Numbered from the stretch's first letter, positions 26,511 through 35,695 are shown. The stretch is DNA of 64,000 nt from VXNF01 sp964291305 (GCA_964291305.2 OZ219783.1:1674001-1738000); one strand, 5' to 3'. Translations and numbers: made by a program. Notes: generated by a model from the letters alone, not told the origin.

Positions 26511-26531
26511 ATTCACATCCGAAATGTGCAT
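26511..26531. promoter_or_regulatory. Operator-like inverted repeat
   Basis: ATTCACATCCGAAATGTGCA centres on CACAT (26514-26518) and ATGTG (26524-26528), a 5-bp palindrome with a 5-base spacer in the 279-base gap before the small HTH gene. It could be a binding site of that protein or another regulator. This is a visual call only. Confidence 0.3.
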
Positions 26532-26576
26532 ATCAGGGTGTTGTGACGAGGAAGCAGTTTGGAAATATCGCAGCGG

Positions 26577-26607
26577 TCGCCCGCCGAAACCCCGCAGTCG
26601 CGGGCGA
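26577..26607 (+). promoter_or_regulatory. 8-bp hairpin in the leader of the HTH gene
   Basis: TCGCCCGC (26577-26584) and GCGGGCGA (26600-26607) are perfect inverted copies with a 15-base loop, ending 31 bases before the ribosome binding site of the HTH gene. It could act as an attenuator or an operator. No T-run follows. Confidence 0.4.
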
Positions 26608-26651
26608 ACACCCTTATCAACAGAACGGAGAAATTTACCAAGGAGTTCAGA

Positions 26652-26873
26652 ATGACAATGCTGACTACCACCCTTGCGGAGCGACCATCTCTCGCTGCGG
26701 ACCAATCCGACATCGATCTCGTAGGACCTTTAGAAGCCTGCGAAATGTTAGTTGTCAACGAGGCCGAGCTGCTGGCACTAGTGAACAACGACCAGCTGCC
26801 CGCTTACCGGTTGGACGGGTACATCAGATTCCGCACTTGCGATGTGATGGCTCTGATTCAAGCCTCCCTCTAA
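26652..26873 (+). CDS. Small excisionase/MerR-like DNA-binding protein
   Basis: A 73-residue protein. From residue 23, the pattern VGPLEACEMLVVNEAELLAL followed by NNDQLPAYRLDGYIRF and a closing helix is that of winged helix-turn-helix proteins of the excisionase type, in which a recognition helix is followed by a small wing ending in R(F/V). AAGGAG eight bases before the ATG fixes the start; a longer upstream frame lacks such a site. No integrase or toxin is adjacent, so it is an orphan regulator or a remnant of a mobile or toxin-antitoxin module. It converges on gatB with a 17-base gap. Confidence 0.65.
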   Translation: MTMLTTTLAERPSLAADQSDIDLVGPLEACEMLVVNEAELLALVNNDQLPAYRLDGYIRFRTCDVMALIQASL

Positions 26874-26890
26874 GACACCGCGGCAAAAGC

Positions 26891-28384
26891 TCACGCTCCT
26901 AGCCGCTCCTGCAACAGCGCAGCCACATCCCGACCGTTGGCCTGGCCCTTAGTGGCGCGCATCACCTGGCCGGTAAAGAACCCTTGCATCTTTTTGCGTT
27001 CTCTGTCGTCGCCGCGGCGCAAGCGCTGCCACTCTTCGGGGTGCTCTTCGATGATCTTGTCCACCAGGCTGGCCAGCGCGCCGGCATCCACGGCTTCGAA
27101 CCCGGCCTGCTGGGCCACTAACGCAGGGCTCTCACCGCTGCGCACCATCTCGGCTAAGACCTCTTTTACTTGATTGGAGTTCAACTCGCCGTGCTGCTCC
27201 ATGGCAATCAACTCAGCTAGGCCGGCCGCGGTCACCTTGCCGGCACCATCAGCCAGGTTCTGCTCTAAGTGTTTCATCACCGCCTCGGGTGCGGCCCCAG
27301 CCTCGATGGCGCCCAGCGCCAAGTCATCCTGGCCGCGCTCGACGAGTAACGCCACCCGGGCCGTCGGCTGCCCCGAGGCGGAGGCCAGCCGCCGTCGGCG
27401 CTGGCGGGGCAGCAGCGGCAGCTCGGCACGGATCTGTTCGATCCAGCTAGGGTCTGGCCGCAGCGGAACCAGGTCGGGCTCGGGGAAGTAGCGGTAGTCG
27501 GTCGCCTCCTCCTTGGTGCGTAACGGCGAGGTTTGGCTAGTGTCCTCACTCCAGTGCCGGGTCTCCTGGGTAACCCGCTCGCCGGCGCTCAGCAGATTGA
27601 TCTGCCGGCGAGCCTCGTACTCCAACGCACGGCCCAGCGAGCGGAGCGAGTTGAGGTTCTTAATCTCACAGCGGGTGCCCAGCTCAGTAGACCCCACCGG
27701 TCGCACCGAGACGTTGGCGTCCACCCGCAGCGAACCCTCCTCCATCTTGCCGTCTGAGGCGCCTACAGCCAGCAGCGTTGCCCGCAACTCAGCTACGTAC
27801 TCCCTGGCCTCGTCGGCCGATCGCAAGTCGGGTTGGCTGACGATCTCCAGCAGCGGCACCCCAGCCCGGTTGTAATCCACCAGTGACCAGGCGGCGTCGT
27901 CGATCCGTCCCGCCCCTCCCATGTGAGTAGATTTCCCGGTGTCCTCCTCCAGGTGCGCCCGGACGATGCCCACGACCTTGCCCGAAGGCAACTCCAGGCT
28001 GCCGCCGGCGTTTATGGGTCGGTCGTATTGGCTGATCTGATAGTTCTTCGGCATGTCGGGGTAGAAGTAGTTCTTGCGGGCGAAGATCGACGGCTTCACC
28101 TCCGAGCCCAGAGCCAGACCCACCCTGATGGCCAACTCGACAGCACGACGGTTCAGCACCGGCAGGCTGCCCGGCAGTCCCAGACAGACGGGATCGATAT
28201 GCGTGTTGGGCTCACCGCCGAAAGAGTTGGGGCTGGCACTGAACAACTTTGAGCGGGTGAGCAGCTCGGCATGAACCTCCAGGCCGATCACCGTCTCCCA
28301 TTGGGTTCCTGCCGGCGCGCCTAGTCCAGGCGACCCCGCTTGCCAGACCATGTCAGCACCCAGCCCAGGCAGATCGCTCATCAC
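26891..28384 (-). CDS. gatB: Asp-tRNA(Asn)/Glu-tRNA(Gln) amidotransferase subunit B
   Basis: A 497-residue subunit that phosphorylates the misacylated tRNA-bound Glu or Asp before amidation. Family signatures are complete: WETVIGLEVHAELLTRSKLF at the N terminus, GLPGSLPVLN, YFYPDMPKNYQISQYD and LEEDTGKSTH, then the tRNA-binding tail domain ending MRATKGQANG. The length is normal. Its start overlaps gatA by 4 bases, last in the order gatC-gatA-gatB. Confidence 0.96.
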   Translation of the reverse strand: MMSDLPGLGADMVWQAGSPGLGAPAGTQWETVIGLEVHAELLTRSKLFSASPNSFGGEPNTHIDPVCLGLPGSLPVLNRRAVELAIRVGLALGSEVKPSIFARKNYFYPDMPKNYQISQYDRPINAGGSLELPSGKVVGIVRAHLEEDTGKSTHMGGAGRIDDAAWSLVDYNRAGVPLLEIVSQPDLRSADEAREYVAELRATLLAVGASDGKMEEGSLRVDANVSVRPVGSTELGTRCEIKNLNSLRSLGRALEYEARRQINLLSAGERVTQETRHWSEDTSQTSPLRTKEEATDYRYFPEPDLVPLRPDPSWIEQIRAELPLLPRQRRRRLASASGQPTARVALLVERGQDDLALGAIEAGAAPEAVMKHLEQNLADGAGKVTAAGLAELIAMEQHGELNSNQVKEVLAEMVRSGESPALVAQQAGFEAVDAGALASLVDKIIEEHPEEWQRLRRGDDRERKKMQGFFTGQVMRATKGQANGRDVAALLQERLGA

Positions 28385-29856
28385 CGCGCCCTCGACACCC
28401 CGGCTGCTTCGACGCCTGGTAGGGAAGCTGGGGCCATAGCTCGCTCCAGCGCAGCTGCGGCTTGAAACATTTCGCCTTCGCCCAAGGCCGGAGCCATGAT
28501 CTGCACCCCCACAGGGAGGCCGTCAGCGCCGCTGCCAAAAGGCACCGAGATGGCAGGGTGGCCCGCCAGGTTCGACGCCACCGTGCAGACATCGGAGAGG
28601 TACATGGCCATGGGGTTGTCGCTGCGCTCACCGAAGCGAAACGCCACCGTGGGAGAGGTGGGTGACAGCAGCACATCAAACCGTTCATAGGCGGCGGCAA
28701 AGTCTTGCAGCACCAGAGTCCGTACCTTCAGCGCCTTGCCGTAGTAGGCGTCGTAGTACCCCGCCGAAAGGGCGAAAGTGCCGAGCATGATGCGCCGCTT
28801 AACCTCGTCGCCGAATCCAGCGGTGCGGGTAGCCACGTTCATGTCCACCGCTCCTGGCGCCCCTACCCGCAAGCCGTAACGAACGCCGTCGTAGCGAGCC
28901 AGGTTGCTGGAAGCCTCAGCAGGAGCAATGAGGAAATAGGCCGACAGACCGAAGACCGCCGCGGGCACGCTCACCTCGCCCACCTCGGCCCCCGCCGAAA
29001 CCAGCGCCTCAGCGGCGGCGTTTAGCCGAGCCAGCACGTCGCCATCGATCCCTTCCCCACATAGCTCGCTGACTACGCCCACCCGCAGACCCTGCACATC
29101 GCCTGACAGCACCCCGGCCAAGTCGCCCACCGGCTCGGGAATCGAGGTGGAGTCGCGTGGATCGTGACCTGCAATGGTCGAGTACAGCAGGGCGGCGTCA
29201 CCCACGGTGCGGGCCATCGGACCGATCTGGTCCAGCGAGGAGGCGAACGCCACCAGGCCGTAGCGTGAGACTCGCCCATAGGTGGGCTTCATCCCCACGA
29301 TGCCGCACAGCGCTGCGGGCTGGCGGATCGATCCGCCGGTGTCGCTAGCCAGCGCCAGCGGCGTCAACCCCCCAGCAACCGCCGCGGCGCTACCACCGGA
29401 GGAACCTCCCGGCACCCGCTCGTGATCGTGTGGATTGCGCGTGGGCCCGAAAGCCGAGTTCTCCGTGGAGGAGCCCATGGCGAACTCGTCCATGTTGGTC
29501 TTGCCCACTACGACAGCTCCGGCGGCCTGCAGGAGGCCCACGACGGTGGCGTCGTAAGGCGGTTCCCAGCCTTCGAGCATCCGGGAGGAGCAGGTCGTTG
29601 ACACCCCGCGGGTGCAGATGTTGTCCTTCAGCGCCACTGGCACACCGGCGAGAGGGCCGGGATCTTCACCCGCCGCCACGGCGCGATCAATGGCAGCGGC
29701 GCGTTCGAGCGCCTTGTCGGCGGTCACGGTGTTGAACGCCCCCAAGTGGCTGCCGGCTGCGATGGCGGCGAGGGACTCCTCTGTTGCCCCGACCGCGGAA
29801 AGCTCGCCGGCGCGCACCGCCGCGGCGATAGCAGTTGCTGGCCCGCCGACGTTCAC
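28381..29856 (-). CDS. gatA: Asp-tRNA(Asn)/Glu-tRNA(Gln) amidotransferase subunit A
   Basis: A 491-residue amidase-signature enzyme that releases ammonia from glutamine for the GatB site. The Ser-cisSer-Lys triad is readable: Lys in VALKDNIC, cis-Ser in PGGSSGGSAAAV and the nucleophile Ser in SDTGGSIRQPAA. The length is typical. It overlaps gatC by 4 bases upstream and gatB by 4 bases downstream. Confidence 0.96.
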   Translation of the reverse strand: MNVGGPATAIAAAVRAGELSAVGATEESLAAIAAGSHLGAFNTVTADKALERAAAIDRAVAAGEDPGPLAGVPVALKDNICTRGVSTTCSSRMLEGWEPPYDATVVGLLQAAGAVVVGKTNMDEFAMGSSTENSAFGPTRNPHDHERVPGGSSGGSAAAVAGGLTPLALASDTGGSIRQPAALCGIVGMKPTYGRVSRYGLVAFASSLDQIGPMARTVGDAALLYSTIAGHDPRDSTSIPEPVGDLAGVLSGDVQGLRVGVVSELCGEGIDGDVLARLNAAAEALVSAGAEVGEVSVPAAVFGLSAYFLIAPAEASSNLARYDGVRYGLRVGAPGAVDMNVATRTAGFGDEVKRRIMLGTFALSAGYYDAYYGKALKVRTLVLQDFAAAYERFDVLLSPTSPTVAFRFGERSDNPMAMYLSDVCTVASNLAGHPAISVPFGSGADGLPVGVQIMAPALGEGEMFQAAAALERAMAPASLPGVEAAGVSRAR

Positions 29857-30155
29857 GGCGACTCACCCCGCACTGGAGGCACACGAAACTGCCCCGCCTC
29901 TGACTCCGGGGCCTGCGCCAGCACTTCGGCACGGTCTAAGCCGGGTTCGGCAACGTCGTCGCGCAACACGTTGCCAACCGGATAGGGATGCGACGTGGCC
30001 GGCACGCCTTCGAGGTCCAGAGCCTCCACATCGGCTGCGTGGTCTAGCAGGTCACCGAGTTGCGAGGTGAATCGTTCGAGTTCTCTGGCACTTAGCTGCA
30101 GTCGGGCCAGCCAAGCCACGTGTGCTACGTCCTCGCGGGAGATCCGTCGGGTCAC
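29853..30155 (-). CDS. gatC: Asp-tRNA(Asn)/Glu-tRNA(Gln) amidotransferase subunit C
   Basis: A 100-residue stabilising subunit that wraps around GatA and GatB. The motif ISREDVAHVAWLARLQLS and the closing LRDDVAEPG match the family. It lies 10 bases downstream of the PASTA pseudokinase gene on the same strand and overlaps gatA by 4 bases, so all four genes are probably co-transcribed. Confidence 0.93.
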   Translation of the reverse strand: MTRRISREDVAHVAWLARLQLSARELERFTSQLGDLLDHAADVEALDLEGVPATSHPYPVGNVLRDDVAEPGLDRAEVLAQAPESEAGQFRVPPVRGESP

Positions 30156-30165
30156 GGTTTGGAAG

Positions 30166-31662
30166 CTACCCGCCGGTTGAGACCACCAGATCTACCTCCC
30201 CACCGCGCGGCAGTTCTGGCAGCATTTCGGAGACCGCCAACACCGAGCCCTCGGGCGCGGTGTCATTTCGGCGCATCTCCACCCAACCAAGAGTGAGCCC
30301 GGCTTCAGACAGCCGCAAACCGGCCTCCTCGACGGTCATTCCCACGATGTCCGCGGGAATAACTACCAGCGGCTCGCCGAGGGTCACTTGCACTTTCACT
30401 ACCTGCCCCTCATCTAGCAAGCCGCCCGAGGATGGCAGCTGGCCTACGACCTCTTCGGGCGCCACGCCGGGGACCCTTACCTCCAGGCGGCGTACCCCCC
30501 AGCCCAACTCCTCCAGGGTCTCCGAGGCCTGAGGCCAGTTCATACCCACAACGTCAGGGACTACGCGACTGGGGGTACCGCCGCCCGGCGCGGTGAGGAT
30601 CACCAGCAGCACTCCCGCCAAGACAACTGCGGCAGCCGCTGCCAGGCGTATCACTGGAGCGCGCTGGCGAGCAGACTGGGGCGCCTCGTCCGCTGCCGTG
30701 GTCAGTACGGCTGTAGCTGCGGTTTGGAGTTCCTCCACTCGCTGGAATGCCTCGTCGAGCCGAGTCGGCGGGGGGAACCTTTCGGCGGTGGCCCGCAGCG
30801 CCAGCGCTAGTTCGTCGACTTCCAGACGGTCCTCGGGCCTAGTCGCCGAGGCTTGCGCCAACAGCGGGGCCAAGAGAGCCAGGTTCCTAGTCGTTGCCGC
30901 CCCAGCATCCGCTGGAACCACCGAGCGCCCAAGTTGGCTGACCTCTCCAAGCTCCACTGGGCGTCCCACAGCCGCCTCGGCCAGCAGCGTGGCGAGGCCG
31001 AAAACATCGGCCGCGGCTGCCCTGCTAACCGGGTCAGCCAAGCTCGCGACAGCCTCTGGGCCGTCGTAACCGGTTGCACCATCTGGACGCGGCGAGCGCC
31101 GTAGGAAATCCACTCCCACCTCGGCTAGCTGGAGTTTGCCTCGCAGATCGACGCAGCAATGCGACAAATCGAGAGCCCCGTGGGCAATACCCAGCTGGCG
31201 GAGGCTGTGAAGCGTCTCGGCTGCCTGTAAGCCAATGAGTAGCGTCTGCGACGGAGTTAGGGCTACGCCGAACTCCACGAGACGGTCGAGGCGCATCGCG
31301 GGAGCCGCATAGACCAGATAGGGCGCGTCGTCTAACTGCCAGTCCAACAACGGCAAGAGGTGCAGGTGAGGTAGGTTAGCCAGTCGCTGCAGCCGGGCAT
31401 CAGCGGCCTCGATGTCCCCAATCAGCTCGCCGTCGAGGAACATCAACTCAACAGTCTGATCGGTTTCGCTGTCGTGGGCTTGATAGGTCTGCCCCAGCCG
31501 ACTCTCACCCAGGTACTCGCCGAGGTAGTAACGGTCGCCGACTAACGGCTGTGTTTCGCTCACCGATTCACTAACCGCGGGCCCGCTCCCCAGCGGCTCA
31601 GAGGACTCCGCTAGGAGATCCTCGCCGTTGTTGTCAGGCGGCACGTCGGCTGAGCTTTCCAC
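30166..31662 (-). CDS. Membrane-anchored pseudokinase with two PASTA domains
   Basis: A 498-residue protein with a Ser/Thr-kinase-like domain (about residues 45-290), a transmembrane helix (337-358) and two extracellular PASTA repeats (about 365-429 and 430-497), the layout of PknB-type cell-wall-sensing kinases. Every catalytic motif is altered: the VAIK Lys position reads VELM, HRDLKPxN reads HGALDLSHC (161-169), and DFG reads EVG (181-183). It should not phosphorylate; it probably acts as a peptidoglycan sensor or scaffold. PASTA domains bind muropeptides. It precedes gatC by 10 bases. Confidence 0.85.
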   Translation of the reverse strand: MESSADVPPDNNGEDLLAESSEPLGSGPAVSESVSETQPLVGDRYYLGEYLGESRLGQTYQAHDSETDQTVELMFLDGELIGDIEAADARLQRLANLPHLHLLPLLDWQLDDAPYLVYAAPAMRLDRLVEFGVALTPSQTLLIGLQAAETLHSLRQLGIAHGALDLSHCCVDLRGKLQLAEVGVDFLRRSPRPDGATGYDGPEAVASLADPVSRAAAADVFGLATLLAEAAVGRPVELGEVSQLGRSVVPADAGAATTRNLALLAPLLAQASATRPEDRLEVDELALALRATAERFPPPTRLDEAFQRVEELQTAATAVLTTAADEAPQSARQRAPVIRLAAAAAVVLAGVLLVILTAPGGGTPSRVVPDVVGMNWPQASETLEELGWGVRRLEVRVPGVAPEEVVGQLPSSGGLLDEGQVVKVQVTLGEPLVVIPADIVGMTVEEAGLRLSEAGLTLGWVEMRRNDTAPEGSVLAVSEMLPELPRGGEVDLVVSTGG

Positions 31663-31717
31663 GAGATCCGAGATTACCGCCGCGGCTGGCGAGCGGACCG
31701 CCTCTAGCCTGACCTGC

Positions 31718-32140
31718 GTGGCTCTGAGTCCTCGTCGTCAGGCACTCATCGCCGCAGTCATCGCCACCGCAGGGATCGCCGCTATCACCGCCGCTGTGCT
31801 AGTGCGCGACGGCGACAGCGGCCCTCTCACCGACTCCCGGGTGGAGGAGCTGATCCCCGCACCCGACAGCGAGGTGCTAGCGCAACAGTCCTTCGGGCTC
31901 GACCTAACCGATACGCCCCGCTACGTCATCGAGCTTTTCTTAAACGGCCAGCGGCTGCCCGAGGATGAGACCGTGCAGGCCACGTCGGTGAACCGCGCCT
32001 TGTATCAGCCGGGGCAGGGGCGCACGGTCGAGAAGCTGCGCGCCGGGGAGAACTGCGCCCGAGCGGTCTTCTACCCACTAGCCGAAGGTCCTAGCTCGCC
32101 TCGACGCGGCGAGGTTCGCTGGTGCTTCAGAGCTGCCTGA
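31718..32140 (+). CDS. Hypothetical membrane-anchored or secreted protein
   Basis: A 140-residue protein starting at GTG (MALSPRRQ), with a basic N terminus and a hydrophobic helix (about residues 8-28, ALIAAVIATAGIAAITAAVL), then a polar domain with two Cys residues near the C terminus (GENCAR and RWCFRAA) that could form a disulfide. An upstream ATG at 31628 lies inside the divergent pseudokinase gene and is unlikely. It is convergent with ligA. I recognise no family. Confidence 0.6.
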   Translation: MALSPRRQALIAAVIATAGIAAITAAVLVRDGDSGPLTDSRVEELIPAPDSEVLAQQSFGLDLTDTPRYVIELFLNGQRLPEDETVQATSVNRALYQPGQGRTVEKLRAGENCARAVFYPLAEGPSSPRRGEVRWCFRAA

Positions 32141-32163
32141 GTTAGACCTGCCGAGCAACCCTG

Positions 32164-34758
32164 TTAGTCCTGCAGCGGGATCTGACCGGTTCCCAAGAGG
32201 TGCTCAAATGCCTGCTCGTCGAGGATGGGAATACCCAGCTTGGTGGCCTTCGTGAGCTTGGAGGCACCCGGTCTGGCTCCGACCACCAGTGCCGTGGTAC
32301 TAGCGGACACGCCGCCGGGAGACCGCCCGCCGCGAGCGGAAATAGCCGCTGTGGCTTCATCCCGGCTGTAGTGCTCCAACGTGCCGGTGACGACAATCGA
32401 GCGACCCTCCAGCGTGGCCGACAGCGCCTCGGTGTCAGCTGCAGGCACCGCACCGGCGAAGTTCACCCCAGCGGCGCGCAGCTTTTCTACGACAGCCAAG
32501 TTGGCCTCGTCATCGAAGAAGGCTCGCACGCTGGCGGCAATCGTGGGACCCACCCCATCCACTTCGGCTAGTTGCTCCACCGGCGCGGCAATGATGTCGT
32601 CCAGATCCTGAAACTCACCGGCCAGCAACTCCCCCACCGCCGTGCCCAGGTGGCGAATGTTCAGGCCAAATAGCAGCCGACCCAGTGACCGCTGACGGGA
32701 AGCCTCAATTCCGACCATGAGATTGCGGGCGTTCTCGGTGCCAAAGCTGCGCAACGTAGGAAGTTGGGCCAAGTCGGCAATATTCAGCTGGTAGAGGTCG
32801 CTTGGACTAGACGCCAGTCCTGCCTCGACGAGCGTGACAGCTTTCTGGTGGCCGAGCATGCGGATCTTCATCGCCTCGGCGTACCGCGCAATTCGTTTAG
32901 CTGCCGTTTCGACATCTGGGGCCATAGCCGACACTGCCGAGCCAGCAGGCATCGGCACACCGGCGGCAGCCTCAATACCCGCCGCCGCAAGCGCCGTCAG
33001 CAGAGCCAGGTTGGACGGCTCGGCAAAAAAGTGGCGAACCGAACTTGCCGTCTTCTGCGATACGCCAGGAACCGCTGCCAACTCACTCTCGCTGGCCGAG
33101 ACCAGAGTGGCCAGGCTCCCCAAGCTCGCTATTAGTTTCTGCGCCGTCACCTTGCCGACGCCTTTAATTTTCAGGCCCCAAACTAGGTCCACCGGTGACC
33201 GACTTTTTGAGGCCTCGATGGCTTCCAGCAGCCACTCGGCCCTGTCAGAGCCGTAGCTACCTCGAATCTCCACAGCGGCCACCGTCTCGGCGTCGAGCGC
33301 GTAGATGTCAGCCACGTCGGACAGCAGCCCAGCCTCGATCAGCAGCCGCACGTTCTTCTCGCCGAGACCTTCTATGTCCATTGCCCCACGGGAGGCGAAA
33401 TGTTCAATACCGCCGGCCTGCTGGGCGGGGCAGCGCGGGTGACGGCAATGGTGGGCAGCATCGTCGCCTTCCCGCAGCAACGGCGACTGGTTGGGACACG
33501 GACAGAGTTCAGGAAACTCCCAGGCGGCCAACCCCTCGGGGCGTTCCGACAGCACCGGGCGCAGCACTTCGGGGATCACGTCGCCGGCCTTGCGTACCAC
33601 CACCACATCGCCGGGACGCACGTCCTTGGCCCGCACTTGGTCCTGGTTGTGCAAGGTGGCCATCCGCACCGTGGAGCCGCCCACGAACACCGGCTCCAAC
33701 ACAGCAAACGGTGTGGCCTTGCCCTTGCCGCCGATAGAGACCTGGATGGCCAGCAGCTTGGTGCTCTTCTCTTCCGGCGGAAACTTGTAGGCAATCGACC
33801 AGCGGGGGTGATGGCTGGTAGAACCCAACTCTCTCTGGCGGCCAAAGTCGTCCAGTTTGATGACCACTCCGTCGGTCTCGTAGTCGTGATCGTGGCGACT
33901 CTGCTCGGCGCTAGCGATATAGCTCTCTACGGCAGCCAGGTCTTCAGCTAGCAGCCAGGCCTCATTAACCGGCAAACCCAGGCCGGCAAGGAATTCGAGG
34001 GCCTCGCTGTGGCGCTGGAGTTTCGGCCCGCCGCTCATGTTGCCCAGCTGGTAGCACCACCATCTCAGCTCCCGCTTAGCGGTGACAGTGGGATCTTTCT
34101 GGCGCAGCGACCCCGCGGCGGTGTTGCGGGGATTGGCGTATCGAGCCTCTCCGGCTACCTCCCGCGCCGCGTTGAGCTGCTCGAACGCTGAGAGCGTCAT
34201 GTAAACCTCGCCGCGCACTTCCAGCACTTCGGGCGCGTCGGCACCCAGTCGGCGCGGCACATCGCCGATGGTGGCCACGTTGTGGGTGACATCCTCGCCT
34301 ACCTTCCCGTCGCCGCGGGTGGCGGCTCGCACCAGGCGACCAACCTCATAGCGCACCGAGATGGCCAAACCGTCGAACTTCAACTCGCACACGTACGGGC
34401 CGGCGGAACCCCCAAGACGAGAGCTTGCCCGGACATCCCAAGCTCGCAGTTCCCCGAGGTCGAAAGCATTGTCCAACGACATCATGGGCACGTCGTGGGT
34501 AACAGCAGCGAACAGCTCTGAAGCAGCAGCGCCGACGGTTCCAGTCGGCGAGTCGGGGTCGGCCAGTTCCGGGTGCCGCTTCTCCAACGCCCGCAACTCG
34601 GCCATCAAGTCGTCGTAGTCGGCGTCGGGAATCTCCGGCGCATCTTGGCGGTAGTAGAGGTCGGCGTGGTAGAGCAACTGCCTGCGCAACTCGTCAACCC
34701 TGGCACGCGCCTCGTCGGTGAGGCCCAGCGCTACCCCCTGCGGCGACTGTTCGCTCAT
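32164..34758 (-). CDS. ligA: NAD-dependent DNA ligase with a duplicated helix-hairpin-helix region
   Basis: An 864-residue replication/repair ligase, about 170-190 residues longer than usual (about 670-700). Domains in order: Ia/adenylation domain with the AMP-accepting Lys127 in CELKFDG, OB fold, a four-Cys zinc finger (Cys419, 421, 438, 443), an HhH domain (about 455-598), a second HhH-like region (about 622-770) that repeats the same landmarks (LLFGLNIRHLG vs LVWGLKIKGVG; VDGVGPTIAASVRAFF vs VPGVSQKTASSVRHFF), and a BRCT domain (about 780-860). The start at MSEQSPQG avoids a low-complexity 132-residue upstream extension that overlaps the divergent gene. Confidence 0.93.
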   Translation of the reverse strand: MSEQSPQGVALGLTDEARARVDELRRQLLYHADLYYRQDAPEIPDADYDDLMAELRALEKRHPELADPDSPTGTVGAAASELFAAVTHDVPMMSLDNAFDLGELRAWDVRASSRLGGSAGPYVCELKFDGLAISVRYEVGRLVRAATRGDGKVGEDVTHNVATIGDVPRRLGADAPEVLEVRGEVYMTLSAFEQLNAAREVAGEARYANPRNTAAGSLRQKDPTVTAKRELRWWCYQLGNMSGGPKLQRHSEALEFLAGLGLPVNEAWLLAEDLAAVESYIASAEQSRHDHDYETDGVVIKLDDFGRQRELGSTSHHPRWSIAYKFPPEEKSTKLLAIQVSIGGKGKATPFAVLEPVFVGGSTVRMATLHNQDQVRAKDVRPGDVVVVRKAGDVIPEVLRPVLSERPEGLAAWEFPELCPCPNQSPLLREGDDAAHHCRHPRCPAQQAGGIEHFASRGAMDIEGLGEKNVRLLIEAGLLSDVADIYALDAETVAAVEIRGSYGSDRAEWLLEAIEASKSRSPVDLVWGLKIKGVGKVTAQKLIASLGSLATLVSASESELAAVPGVSQKTASSVRHFFAEPSNLALLTALAAAGIEAAAGVPMPAGSAVSAMAPDVETAAKRIARYAEAMKIRMLGHQKAVTLVEAGLASSPSDLYQLNIADLAQLPTLRSFGTENARNLMVGIEASRQRSLGRLLFGLNIRHLGTAVGELLAGEFQDLDDIIAAPVEQLAEVDGVGPTIAASVRAFFDDEANLAVVEKLRAAGVNFAGAVPAADTEALSATLEGRSIVVTGTLEHYSRDEATAAISARGGRSPGGVSASTTALVVGARPGASKLTKATKLGIPILDEQAFEHLLGTGQIPLQD

Positions 34759-34804
34759 CAGCCCCGAACTGTACTGACAGCCTGCGACGTAGCAGGCTGG
34801 AGCG

Positions 34805-35692
34805 ATGGCCACGAAGATTTGGCTGGGCGGTTTGCGGGCTCTTTGGGCTTCGTTGCCTTGGAGTGCCGGCCGACTGTTAGCTGAGGCACTAGACAGCGCA
34901 TCGGCAACCTTCACCTCGGTGGCCGGCGCAGGCGCCTGGGCCTTCTGGGCGGTCGGCCTCACCGCCCTGCTGATACCCCACACAGTTTCGCTGACAGCGT
35001 TGCGGATTTTGGCACCCGGAACCCTGGCAGCGGCCGGCTGGGCAGCAGCCGTGGTTGGCGCTACCTCTACCGCGGCAATCGCACTGGCCTGCTGCGTCGC
35101 ACTGGCTATCGGCGCCCTGTCACCCCTAGTGGGTGACCGGTTCATCGACGCCACCAGCTACGGCCACGAGCGACGCCTGGCACTAAGGGCCCCGGCGGCC
35201 GTGCTGGCCTGGGCTCTTGCGCCTATCTGGGCGCTGACGCTGGGGGGCATGACGGCCGGACCGCTGCTGCTGGCGGCTGGCCACTGGCTGCTGGGAGCGC
35301 TAGTCACCGCTGGTGGTTGGTTGATCGCCCTGGCCGGCATGCGCTCGCTTCACAGTCTGGCCAGGCGTTGGCTGGTGTACGTCCCCGCGGGGCTGGTGCT
35401 GCACGATCGCTTGGTGCTAGCCGAGCCCACGCTGTTCAGGCGCCCGCTGATCGGTACGTTCGGCCCGGCCCCCGCCGACAGCGGCGCTCGCGACTTCACC
35501 GCTGGCGCCGCCGGTTTGCTCTTAGGGCTGAGCCTCGTTCAGCCGGTGAACCTCAAACCCAGTCGAGGCAGCACATCGGAGAAGGTCAGCTCTCTGCTGG
35601 TAGCCCCCACCCGGCCGGCCGCGGTGCTAGCCGAGGCACGCAAGCGTCGTATCCCCACCACGCCTGGATCAGACGGTGCCGCGCAGCCCTAG
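34805..35692 (+). CDS. Integral membrane protein, unknown function
   Basis: A 295-residue protein with about four to five hydrophobic helices in the first 190 residues (for example around 48-62, 70-100, 128-175), then a soluble C-terminal part that begins LARRWLVYVPAGLVLHDRLVLAEP and ends in a Lys/Arg/Pro-rich tail. The region after the helices reads like a PH-like membrane-associated domain seen in actinobacterial proteins of unknown role. It is divergent from ligA and convergent with mnmA (3-base gap). Confidence 0.6.
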   Translation: MATKIWLGGLRALWASLPWSAGRLLAEALDSASATFTSVAGAGAWAFWAVGLTALLIPHTVSLTALRILAPGTLAAAGWAAAVVGATSTAAIALACCVALAIGALSPLVGDRFIDATSYGHERRLALRAPAAVLAWALAPIWALTLGGMTAGPLLLAAGHWLLGALVTAGGWLIALAGMRSLHSLARRWLVYVPAGLVLHDRLVLAEPTLFRRPLIGTFGPAPADSGARDFTAGAAGLLLGLSLVQPVNLKPSRGSTSEKVSSLLVAPTRPAAVLAEARKRRIPTTPGSDGAAQP

Positions 35693-35695
35693 GAC

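Noticed and set aside
30166..31662. Active PknB-type kinase
   Set aside because: The ATP-binding Lys, catalytic Asp and DFG Asp positions are all substituted.
34759..35154. 132-residue N-terminal extension of DNA ligase
   Set aside because: It is Ala-rich low-complexity sequence antisense to a membrane protein gene; the ligase begins at MSEQSPQG like other LigA proteins.
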